Below the pieces are notes generated by a model. The model had not been told where the DNA came from, did not search any database, and was given only the letters and a program-made list of their open reading frames with translations. A DNA stretch of 16,312 nt from FEN-987 sp035524675 (GTDB taxonomy: Archaea; Thermoproteota; Bathyarchaeia; 40CM-2-53-6), in the NCBI GenBank assembly GCA_035524675.1, contig DATKOK010000025.1:1-16312 (forward strand). Reading direction: 5' to 3'. The stretch's first letter is position 1; the number at the start of each line of letters is the position of its first letter. Of the stretch, positions 6,569 through 13,634 are shown piece by piece. Position numbers and translations under genes: made by a program.

Positions 6569-8488
6569 TCACCGTAATCGAAGCTTCTCAAGAAGATCAG
6601 GCGCAACGGTTCTAAGTTTCAGAATCCTAGAAACTTCGTGTGCAAACATATCCGTCTTTCTTCTTTCCCCGTGACCCATAACGACCCTCGAAGGTCGCGG
6701 AGAGACCCTTCGGAGGAACCCGAACAGTTGATTTCTATCCGAATGTCCAGAAAAGCCTTCAACGCTTTCAACCCGCAAATTCACTTTGTAGGCTTCAAGC
6801 TTCCCATTCCTGCCCATCAAGGATACTTCACGGATACCATTCTTGAGTCGATTGCCTAGGGTCCCTTCCACTTGATAGCTCACAAAAACAAGCGAGTTCC
6901 TCTCATCACCCGCTAGATACCGGAAATAATCAATTGCAGGCCCACCCTCCATCATGCCGGAGGTCGCAAGAATTACTGCAGGTTCACCCTGCGCAATCTT
7001 TTCTCGTTCAGACGGGTGATCAACATTCGTGAAATAATCAGACTGAAACGGATTTACATCCTTATACAAGATCTGTTCGCGAAGGTCACGCGACAAATAT
7101 TCAGGGTAAGCAGTATGAATCGCGGTGGCTTCCGAAATCATTCCTTCAATGAAAATTGGAAGCTCCTTTATCATTTTGCTCTTCATGTATGCGTTAAGAA
7201 CAAGCATTATTTCCTGAGCTCGTCCCACAGCTAGAGTAGGTATCAAAATCTTGCCCCCCTTCTCTGCTGTCTCATTAACGATTCTCGCCAGTTTTCCTTC
7301 GACCGTCTCTCTGTCTGACATGACATCATCACGCCCCCCGTATGTGCTCTCCATGATGAGAGTTTCAGCTCGCGGAAATGAGCACGTGGCAGGTTCAAGC
7401 AGCATCGTCCTGCCGAACTTGAAATCACCCGTGTAAACGATATTGTGAAGACCTTCTCCAATGTGCAGATGAACAATTGAACTTCCGATTATGTGCCCCG
7501 CGTTATGCAGTGTAAGTTTGATATCTGGAGCAACGTCGGTGACGACACCATATTTTACGGGGATCGTATGCATAACGGCTTCCCGTACATCCTTCTGGTC
7601 ATACGGTGCGTAGCCGCCTTCCTTATTGTAAATATCAAGATAGTCGAGTTGCAGGAGAGTCATGAGAACGGACGTTGGCTCAGAACAGTAGATCGGACCA
7701 TCATACCCATATTTGTACAGAAAGGGCACAAAGCCGCAATGATCAAGATGGGCATGCGATATTATCACCGCGTCCAGTTTTTGAATGGCGAAATCATCTG
7801 CATCAACCCGCGGAAAAGCGTAGTATGGGTGATCTGCACCCGCACTGATGCCGCAGTCGAGCAAGACACAACTCTCGTCGGTTTCCACAAGGATTGAGGA
7901 TCTTCCGACTTCGTGAAAGCCGCCAAGTGGCGTCAAGAAAACACTGGAAGTTCGTGATAATCTGGGGCGAAATATACGCTCACCGACATCGCGGAAAATT
8001 CGACTTCGCTCTTCACTTTCTGAATGAAGGATATGTCTAGTACTCGCGATTATCTTCGATGGCAGAGGTGGAGCTCTAAGAACCCGAGGCCTCCAGCTGG
8101 TGGTCTTGATGATCTCTTGAAGCGTAGCCCCATCCTTACCTATTGCAAGACCGGGTTTTTTTGCCTCAATTATGACCTCACCAAGAGTTGGGTCGAAATT
8201 TATCTCAGTAATCTGAGCCTCGGCGGGCACTATACCTTTGATGAGACGTTCAGATTCGGGTTCCTTCATTCTGATGGTCGGGTCAGATCTAATTACAACC
8301 CTCTTATGGAGCAGGTTAACAATCTCGGTTACAATGTAGCTCTGTTCAAGCAAAAGTCCAACGTTCTTTACGTAAATTGCAAGTCGGGGTCCTTCGAATT
8401 CGATCCGAGTAATCTCCGCTTCTTTGGGCATGTGAGTTACTATGGTTTCGCGGATTCTTGCCTGTGAATCATCTACTAGTCGTGCCAC
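6569..8488 (-). CDS. aCPSF1/FttA: KH-domain metallo-beta-lactamase beta-CASP ribonuclease and transcription terminator
   Basis: This 639-residue protein has the full archaeal CPSF1 layout. An N-terminal pair of KH-like domains (about 1-145) has a GKDG loop at 117-120. The metallo-beta-lactamase core includes HAHLDH (245-250), GHIIGSS and YTGDFKFG. The beta-CASP insert follows, opening near ESTYGG. The C-terminal zinc motifs are FSGHSDRNQL and VMGHGE. All metal ligands look intact, so it should be active. In archaea this protein cuts RNA and ends transcription at U-rich sites, working with Spt4/5 and RNA polymerase. The start is GTG at 8486-8488, with GAGGAG at 8496-8501 and seven bases between. 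It lies 43 bases after psmB on the same strand; this psmB-aCPSF1 order also occurs in methanogens such as Methanocaldococcus jannaschii. Confidence 0.96.
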   Translation of the reverse strand: MARLVDDSQARIRETIVTHMPKEAEITRIEFEGPRLAIYVKNVGLLLEQSYIVTEIVNLLHKRVVIRSDPTIRMKEPESERLIKGIVPAEAQITEINFDPTLGEVIIEAKKPGLAIGKDGATLQEIIKTTSWRPRVLRAPPLPSKIIASTRHILHSESEERSRIFRDVGERIFRPRLSRTSSVFLTPLGGFHEVGRSSILVETDESCVLLDCGISAGADHPYYAFPRVDADDFAIQKLDAVIISHAHLDHCGFVPFLYKYGYDGPIYCSEPTSVLMTLLQLDYLDIYNKEGGYAPYDQKDVREAVMHTIPVKYGVVTDVAPDIKLTLHNAGHIIGSSIVHLHIGEGLHNIVYTGDFKFGRTMLLEPATCSFPRAETLIMESTYGGRDDVMSDRETVEGKLARIVNETAEKGGKILIPTLAVGRAQEIMLVLNAYMKSKMIKELPIFIEGMISEATAIHTAYPEYLSRDLREQILYKDVNPFQSDYFTNVDHPSEREKIAQGEPAVILATSGMMEGGPAIDYFRYLAGDERNSLVFVSYQVEGTLGNRLKNGIREVSLMGRNGKLEAYKVNLRVESVEGFSGHSDRNQLFGFLRRVSPRPSRVVMGHGERRKTDMFAHEVSRILKLRTVAPDLLEKLRLR

Positions 8489-8531
8489 TGCCGTTCTCCT
8501 CGTGACCGTCTTAAGAAAATTCTAATCTAGT

Positions 8532-9194
8532 CTAAGCGTGGACTGCTTTCTTTTCCTCCTCGCTTAGTTCTCTGTAACCTTCTTTCGAAATGACGGCGAC
8601 GTCGAAGCTGTCTCCGCTCGCGGAATCTCTCTTCATGGCAGAAGTTACAGCTGTAACGACGAGCGGTATCGCTTCTTTTACCGACATGCCTTCCTTGTAT
8701 CCTGGCTCAAGTACACCATAAGCTACAGGTGAGCCGGAGCCGGTCGAAACACACTTTTCTTCTGTCACGCTACCTAATGGGTCAAGCGCGAAGATGTGCG
8801 CGCCTTGGTCGTCTATGCCGCCTATTATTGATTGTAAAATAAATGGGTAGAATCTGGATTGGAAGAGAATGTTAGCTGCGAGTCGAGCAACTGCTGCTAT
8901 TGGTATCGGGAGTCCCTTCTCGTATTTGTAGAGCCGGGAATTGGCACGGAGCACTTCTACGACTGACTGCGCGTCAGCAACTCCACCCGCGATGGTCATA
9001 GCTACATGATCGTCTATCGGGTAAACTTTCTTCGCATGTTTGTGTGCCACAAATGTCCCTAATGTTGCACGAGTATCTGTTCCTAGAACGATACCATCAC
9101 GACAAACTAGCCCCATTGTAGTTGTGCCAGTTAGCACGTATTTCGGTGTTCCATTCTTGTTCTGCTGATACATGATCTTAGTATCCTCCGACAA
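8532..9194 (-). CDS. psmB: 20S proteasome beta subunit, catalytically active type
   Basis: This 220-residue precursor has a propeptide ending LTG, then the mature N-terminus TTTMGLVCRDG. Thr24 is the nucleophile. The mature-numbered Asp17 (GTDTRAT) and Lys33 (HAKK) are both in place, as are the later GSGSPVAYG and ASGDSFDVAVI segments holding the remaining active-site residues. It is therefore a self-processing, active subunit that caps with alpha rings to degrade proteins in the cytoplasm. Two starts are possible: TTG at 9194 (23-residue propeptide), or ATG at 9173 (codon 8) with GGAGG at 9185-9189 in front, 11 bases away. It is the first gene of an operon with aCPSF1. Its 5' region is packed with palindromes. 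No second beta or alpha subunit is in the window. Confidence 0.96.
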   Translation of the reverse strand: MSEDTKIMYQQNKNGTPKYVLTGTTTMGLVCRDGIVLGTDTRATLGTFVAHKHAKKVYPIDDHVAMTIAGGVADAQSVVEVLRANSRLYKYEKGLPIPIAAVARLAANILFQSRFYPFILQSIIGGIDDQGAHIFALDPLGSVTEEKCVSTGSGSPVAYGVLEPGYKEGMSVKEAIPLVVTAVTSAMKRDSASGDSFDVAVISKEGYRELSEEEKKAVHA

Positions 9195-9196
9195 TT

Positions 9197-9241
9197 GCTC
9201 CGGAGCATAACGAACGAGCGCTCGAGAACGTTCCAGCGCTG
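9197..9241. promoter_or_regulatory. Cluster of four perfect palindromes upstream of psmB
   Basis: Within 45 bases lie GCTCCGGAGC (9197-9206), CGAGCGCTCG (9215-9224), GAACGTTC (9226-9233) and CAGCGCTG (9234-9241). The centres of the first, second and fourth are exactly 18 bases apart (9201.5, 9219.5, 9237.5). The cluster fills the space between the psmB start and the TATA-like element at 9266. It is either a row of operator sites for a dimeric regulator or a 5' leader with strong self-pairing. The first palindrome ends two bases before the TTG start and contains a GGAG. Confidence 0.5.
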
Positions 9242-9264
9242 TGAGGATAGGACCATCTAATGAA

Positions 9265-9274
9265 TACTTAAAAA
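9265..9274. promoter_or_regulatory. TATA-like element in the psmB / SWIM gene divergent promoter
   Basis: TACTTAAAAA reads as TTTTTAAGTA on minus. On minus it would start psmB mRNA near 9243, leaving a leader of about 50 bases that contains the palindromes. On plus it would start the SWIM-protein mRNA near 9295. One element may serve either or both directions. Confidence 0.4.
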
Positions 9275-9364
9275 CATTTCTTGATGAGCGTCGTCAACAT
9301 CTGGTCAATAAATAACTCTCACGGAGTTCGACCTGTAATATCTGCGGTTGCTGCTGGGACCTCT

Positions 9365-9784
9365 ATGGAGAATGCCTACAGTTACGAAAACGATCTAATG
9401 GATGAGGCGTTTGCTGAACTGAAGTCACAGCACATCATTTCTGAGGCATTGAGAGAGAAATTACTGGGAGCATTTGGAGAACGTTTCACGAATGGGTTGG
9501 ATCTTGCAAGGTCGAACAGAGTCAAAAAGTACGAATTCAAGCCTAGTAATCGAATCGTGTGGGTCGTGGAAGGCCGTACTAACGACTACCAAGTGATTCC
9601 TGATCTCCCTTTCTGCTATTGTGATGATTACTACTTTCGTGTCATGGATCGGAAGAGAGGATTGTGTTATCATATTATAGCGCAGCGTGTTGCTGAAGCA
9701 TTAGGTCAGTTCCAAAAGATCAACGGAAGTGACTCTCAGTACTCAAACATAACCAATCGTTGGAGAGCTAAAGTGACTGAATAA
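9365..9784 (+). CDS. SWIM zinc-finger protein
   Basis: The C-terminal half carries a SWIM motif, C-x-C-x14-C-x-H (FCYCDDYYFRVM then GLCYHIIAQR). It is preceded by a small beta-rich segment (NRIVWVVEGRTNDYQVIPD) and followed by a helix. SWIM domains bind zinc and are thought to bind DNA or proteins; some occur in recombination-linked proteins. This stand-alone archaeal form has no assigned role that I know. From ATG at 9365 it has 139 residues. The frame is also open from 9281 (TTG) or 9284 (ATG), adding 27-28 residues. I prefer 9365 because the TATA-like element at 9265-9274 would place the transcript start near 9295, downstream of both early codons. No strong ribosome site is seen at either. 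It is divergent from psmB. Confidence 0.8.
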   Translation: MENAYSYENDLMDEAFAELKSQHIISEALREKLLGAFGERFTNGLDLARSNRVKKYEFKPSNRIVWVVEGRTNDYQVIPDLPFCYCDDYYFRVMDRKRGLCYHIIAQRVAEALGQFQKINGSDSQYSNITNRWRAKVTE

Positions 9785-9795
9785 GATGAGCAGTG

Positions 9796-9803
9796 TTTAA
9801 ATT
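9796..9803 (+). promoter_or_regulatory. TATA-like box of the small membrane protein gene
   Basis: TTTAAATT is centred near 9799, and a start about 26 bases later leaves a 15-base leader before TTG at 9840. It lies just past the SWIM-protein stop, so this gene and perhaps the Lhr gene have their own promoter. Confidence 0.45.
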
Positions 9804-9839
9804 GGTTCGTTTTGTAGGGCTCATACGAGCGTTTGACTG

Positions 9840-9950
9840 TTGACCACTGACGAGCTCTGGGCTCTGATTCAAATAGGGATCACTTTCTTAGCCTTCTTAG
9901 CAGTGGTCCTCATCTTCGTGTACTTGGCATACGAAAAACCGTCATCTTAG
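9840..9950 (+). CDS. 36-residue single-span membrane protein
   Basis: TTG at 9840 opens 36 codons ending with TAG at 9948-9950. The protein is a short polar start (MTTDELWALIQ), one membrane span of about 20 residues (IGITFLAFLAVVLIFVYLAY), and a short charged end (EKPSS). The charge pattern (acidic start, Lys near the end) suits an N-out/C-in single-pass protein. An in-frame TGA at 9834 leaves no other upstream start. A TATA-like box at 9796 sits at proper distance, but there is no clear ribosome-binding site. It lies 52 bases before the Lhr helicase and could be cotranscribed. I do not recognise a family; a hydrophobic run could in principle arise by chance, but the clean span and promoter make a gene likely. 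Confidence 0.55.
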   Translation: MTTDELWALIQIGITFLAFLAVVLIFVYLAYEKPSS

Positions 9951-10002
9951 CAGGTCTCAAGCCAAGCTTCACTCAATCTTTCGAAAATAGTGGGATACTC
10001 GA

Positions 10003-12855
10003 TTGGCCGAGAACACATTCTCCCGGTTACATAGAGCTATCCGAGAACACCTAGAAAGGATAGGATTAGAGGAACCAAGCGGGATTCAACGAATTGCTAT
10101 TGAGCCAATCCTCAACGGTGAAAACGTTCTCGTGATCGCTCCGACTGGCACAGGAAAGACCCTGGCCTCCATCCTCCCCATCTTCAATTCTTTTCTTGAT
10201 TATCGATCGAGCGGGGAAGTCAAGGGAATTTCGATACTCTATATAACGCCTTTGCGAGCCTTGAACCGTGACATCCTCAGAAGACTGTCGGATATTGGCA
10301 GAGAGTTGGATATCAAGGTTCAGGTTAGACATGGTGATACACCGCCTAGCGCTAGAGCGACGCAGGCGAGGTCACCACCCGATATGCTTGTGACCACGCC
10401 TGAAACTCTTCAGGCAATATTGCCTGGTCGGCGAATGCGTGAACATTTGAAAGGTGTTCGCTGGGTAGTAGTAGATGAGGTTCATGAACTAGCGACTGAC
10501 GAGCGCGGTGTTCAGTTGTCTGTAGCACTGGAACGCTTAGCGCATCTATCCGGGAAGAACTTCCAACGGATCGGACTCTCTGCAACTGTAGGTGAAGAAA
10601 GTAAGGTTGCACAGTTTCTGGCTGGTGCTGATCGTAAAGTCACTATAGCAAAATCCGAAGAGCTGCGACGGTTCGAAGTTCAGGTGCAATATGCACCCTC
10701 GGGAAACGAAAATGCAGCCGATTCCGAGAAACTTGGCTTACCTCAAACGACAATAGCGAGAACGAAGAGAATCGCGGAGATCGTCTCAAAAAAGCAATCC
10801 ACACTAGTTTTCACAAATACGCGAGAACAGGCTGAAGCGATAGGTTCTCAACTCCGTGCCTTAACACCCAATCTTGCTGTTCGTGTCCATCACGGTTCAC
10901 TCTCGAGAGAAATTAGAGAAGAAGTCGAAAAAGGATTTCACGAAGGATCTGTGAAGGCAGTCATATGTACCTCGAGTTTGGAATTGGGGATGGATATCGG
11001 CAGCGTTGACTTCATTATCCAAAACATGTCTCCAAGAACGTCTACTAGGTTGATACAGAGAATCGGAAGAAGCGGGCATACGCTTAAGGGGTCAGCCAGA
11101 GGCGTCATAATTGGTACAATGGCTGATGACCTCCTAGAAGCCGCTGTATTGACAGTTCAATCGAGAGAAGGACTAATCGAGAAGACAATAATACATGATG
11201 ATTCCCTCGACGTTCTAGCTCATCAGATTGCAGGCTTAACCCTTGATCTCAAAAGAGTACATCTAGCCGAAATATACGAGCTCGTACGACAAGCATATCC
11301 ATTCAGAGCCTTGTCACCGGAACGACTGCATGAACTTGTGAAATTCCTAGACTCCACTCGAACAGTCAGACTCGTCGAGGATGTCGTATCTGCTCGATTC
11401 CCAAGAACTTTTCAATACTACTACGAAAATCTATCAGTGATACCAGATGTCAAACACTTTGACGTGTTTGACTTTTTCAGGAAACGGCGAATAGGAACTC
11501 TAGATCAAGGTTTTGTAGTTAGAAGGTGTAAGCCCGGAACCGTTTTCATAATACACGGTCAAACTTGGAAGATAATATCCATAAACGAAGAAAAACTATC
11601 GGTGGAAGTCGAACCAACGGCTCCAACGCTTGACGCAATTCCCAGCTGGGAAGGCGAAATTATCCCAGTAACTTTCGAAACTGCACAGGAAGTCGGCAAA
11701 TTGAGATCAGACATCTCATCCGCTCTGGATGACCCCGATGTCCTCAGAAAAATACAAGAGCGGTATGCTCTCACAGACGAAGCAATGACTAAGATTACCG
11801 AAACTTTGCGAAATCATCTGGGCCATTCTCCGCTCGCAACGAATTCACATGTCGTAATTGAAAAGTTCGAAAACTGTGTGGTTATCCACTCTACTTTCGG
11901 TACAAAAGTGAACGATACTCTTGCGATGATAATGGGATCACTTTTAGGCAGTAAATTGGGAGTCAACGTTGCAACTCAGACAGATCCATATCGGATAGCA
12001 TTCATTTCATCATTCAAAGTTGAACCCGAAATCGTCGCGAACGAACTGTCGAAACTAACGCCCGAAGACATCGAGGTGATCCTGATCGAATCGATTCAAA
12101 CGTCTGATGCCTTTGCATGGAGGCATTGGCATGTCGCGCGAAAATTCGGTATTGTAGAGAGAAGAGCAGATTACCGAGCGTATCGAGCGCGCACGATAGT
12201 TCGAGCACTGAAAGAAACTCCCGTCAATTTTGAGGCCAGGAGAGAAATGCTGGTTGAAAAGTTCGATCTAGAGACCACTCAAGAAGTGATTCGTGATATA
12301 CACAGAGGAGAGATAGCCATAGATGTAGCTCACGGCCGATCAGATACATGCTCACCGCTTGCTGCTCCGATAATCGATAAGATAATCCCTCATGATCTAC
12401 TCAGGCCAGCAATACCGTCGAAATCCGTCACGGATATTGTAAAGGAGCGAGTACTGACCAACACCGTCAGGCTCGTCTGCATGTTGAACGGCGACTGGGA
12501 CGCTATTCGCATCGTGGGCCAACTACCTGAGAAGATTCGCTGTCCGAAATGCACCTCGACATTGATCGCTGCCACTTATCGATCCAACGATCTGCTAACT
12601 CCCATAGTGAAGAAGAAGAAACGAGGGTTAAGGCTCTCTCGTGATGAGGAGCACATCTGGCGACAAGCAACATTGAGTGCGAGCTTAGTGCAGAATATGG
12701 GGAAACAAGCTATCATCGTAATGAGTGGTCGCGGTGTGGGTCCTACAACTGCCACAAGAATACTGCGAAAAGTACACCATAAGGAAACTGATCTCTACGT
12801 AGACATACTCAAGGCGGAGCGTGAATACGCAAGAACGCGCCTCTTCTGGAATTGA
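10003..12855 (+). CDS. Lhr-family superfamily 2 ATP-dependent helicase
   Basis: This 950-residue protein has the Lhr core. A Q-like region includes EPSGIQRIAI. Motif I is APTGTGKT (46-53), motif Ia TPLRALNRD, motif II DEVH (158-161), motif III SAT (193-195), motif IV LVFTNTREQAE, motif V SSLELGMDIG and motif VI QRIGRSGH (352-359). A winged-helix and DEAD-associated region follows (TIIHDDSLDVLAHQIAGL and onward), then a C-terminal part with a single CPKC pair near residue 847. Archaeal Lhr proteins (aLhr1, aLhr2) unwind DNA and RNA-DNA hybrids and are tied to repair and RNA metabolism; I cannot assign the subgroup. The TTG start at 10003 places the first helix just upstream of the conserved core. 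It converges with the next gene, with eight bases between stops. Confidence 0.95.
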   Translation: MAENTFSRLHRAIREHLERIGLEEPSGIQRIAIEPILNGENVLVIAPTGTGKTLASILPIFNSFLDYRSSGEVKGISILYITPLRALNRDILRRLSDIGRELDIKVQVRHGDTPPSARATQARSPPDMLVTTPETLQAILPGRRMREHLKGVRWVVVDEVHELATDERGVQLSVALERLAHLSGKNFQRIGLSATVGEESKVAQFLAGADRKVTIAKSEELRRFEVQVQYAPSGNENAADSEKLGLPQTTIARTKRIAEIVSKKQSTLVFTNTREQAEAIGSQLRALTPNLAVRVHHGSLSREIREEVEKGFHEGSVKAVICTSSLELGMDIGSVDFIIQNMSPRTSTRLIQRIGRSGHTLKGSARGVIIGTMADDLLEAAVLTVQSREGLIEKTIIHDDSLDVLAHQIAGLTLDLKRVHLAEIYELVRQAYPFRALSPERLHELVKFLDSTRTVRLVEDVVSARFPRTFQYYYENLSVIPDVKHFDVFDFFRKRRIGTLDQGFVVRRCKPGTVFIIHGQTWKIISINEEKLSVEVEPTAPTLDAIPSWEGEIIPVTFETAQEVGKLRSDISSALDDPDVLRKIQERYALTDEAMTKITETLRNHLGHSPLATNSHVVIEKFENCVVIHSTFGTKVNDTLAMIMGSLLGSKLGVNVATQTDPYRIAFISSFKVEPEIVANELSKLTPEDIEVILIESIQTSDAFAWRHWHVARKFGIVERRADYRAYRARTIVRALKETPVNFEARREMLVEKFDLETTQEVIRDIHRGEIAIDVAHGRSDTCSPLAAPIIDKIIPHDLLRPAIPSKSVTDIVKERVLTNTVRLVCMLNGDWDAIRIVGQLPEKIRCPKCTSTLIAATYRSNDLLTPIVKKKKRGLRLSRDEEHIWRQATLSASLVQNMGKQAIIVMSGRGVGPTTATRILRKVHHKETDLYVDILKAEREYARTRLFWN

Positions 12856-12863
12856 AATTAAGA

Positions 12864-13172
12864 CTAAGTTTGGAGCCTTAGAGTGACAGCAAGATGATCC
12901 GGATACCTCGGCCTCCCAAGCTCCTGAAACTCCTCCTCGGTTAAAGTCACTATCAGTCTGGGCGTGCCCAACTGTTGACCGAAACCTGGAAGTTGGCTGA
13001 GAGTTCTCTGGACGGCTATCGTGACGCCAGCCATCTCCTTATCCATTTCAAGCGGAAAAGTTACTGGTCCCTTAAACGGATCACCCAGCGTAATCTGAAC
13101 CATCGGTCGACTTTGACCTGACTGAATTGGAGTTACAACCAGCACCGTTCCTTCTATCGTAACGTCCGTCAT
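12864..13172 (-). CDS. Conserved-looking protein of unknown function, 102 residues
   Basis: It starts with ATG at 13170-13172. The pattern is mixed alpha/beta: two strands at the start (VTIEGTVLVVTPI, PMVQITLGD), a middle helix (MAGVTIAVQRTLSQL), then PRLIVTLTEEEFQELG and a final strand HLAVTLRLQ. No membrane span, signal or cysteine motif is present. I do not recognise the family. It is 64 bases downstream of the EF-Tu-domain-2-like gene on the same strand, so the two may share a transcript. Its stop lies eight bases from that of the Lhr gene on the other strand. Confidence 0.75.
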   Translation of the reverse strand: MTDVTIEGTVLVVTPIQSGQSRPMVQITLGDPFKGPVTFPLEMDKEMAGVTIAVQRTLSQLPGFGQQLGTPRLIVTLTEEEFQELGRPRYPDHLAVTLRLQT

Positions 13173-13236
13173 GCTACAGCGCTCTCATTGCGTTAGGGAT
13201 GAAGCGCTATTCTAAGCTTCCGGGGGTCAGTATAGA

Positions 13237-13500
13237 TTAAGGTACTTGCACTTTGTATACGATATCATTCTCTCGGACACGGCCAGAGACCTTAAGCCCA
13301 ATTGACTGTCCAGCTCCGGCGGTAGTAATCTGCTCATGCTCAATTTCCATTGAGTCGATTGTCTGTTCAACAGTAGTCGTGCTCCCGCGAATAACGATCT
13401 TATCTCCATTATTCACGGTGGCACTCAACTCAAGGACCGCTACCCCCGCTTTCGGGAAGAAATGGGTAATTCGACCGACCTTTTCGTAAGCAGGCTCCAA
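13237..13500 (-). CDS. Translation elongation factor-like protein (stand-alone EF-Tu domain 2 fold)
   Basis: The whole 87-residue protein corresponds to one OB-like beta barrel as in domain 2 of translational GTPases: EKVGRITHFFPKAGVAVLEL, then LSATVNNGDKIVIRGS, QTIDSMEIEHEQITTAGAG and IGLKVSGRVRENDIVYKV. The GD-x-I and the final KVRRGD-like VRENDIVYKV are the family's marks. There is no GTPase domain, so it cannot act as a factor by itself. Similar stand-alone domains are annotated in archaea and bacteria, and a related fold ends U32 peptidases; the function is not known to me. The start is TTG at 13498-13500; the fold begins only a few residues later, so no other start fits better. It is upstream of the 102-residue gene. 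Confidence 0.82.
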   Translation of the reverse strand: MEPAYEKVGRITHFFPKAGVAVLELSATVNNGDKIVIRGSTTTVEQTIDSMEIEHEQITTAGAGQSIGLKVSGRVRENDIVYKVQVP

Positions 13501-13634
13501 TCCGATCGTAACTACATTAGTTGTTTAGTCTGAAGTAGTTTTCGTTCAATCCTCCATCGCGGCAAGGCTCCAGTGAGCGATCTTAAGGACAACGTCTAAT
13601 TCAACAAGAAGACTTACGTTCATGAGTGTGACGT

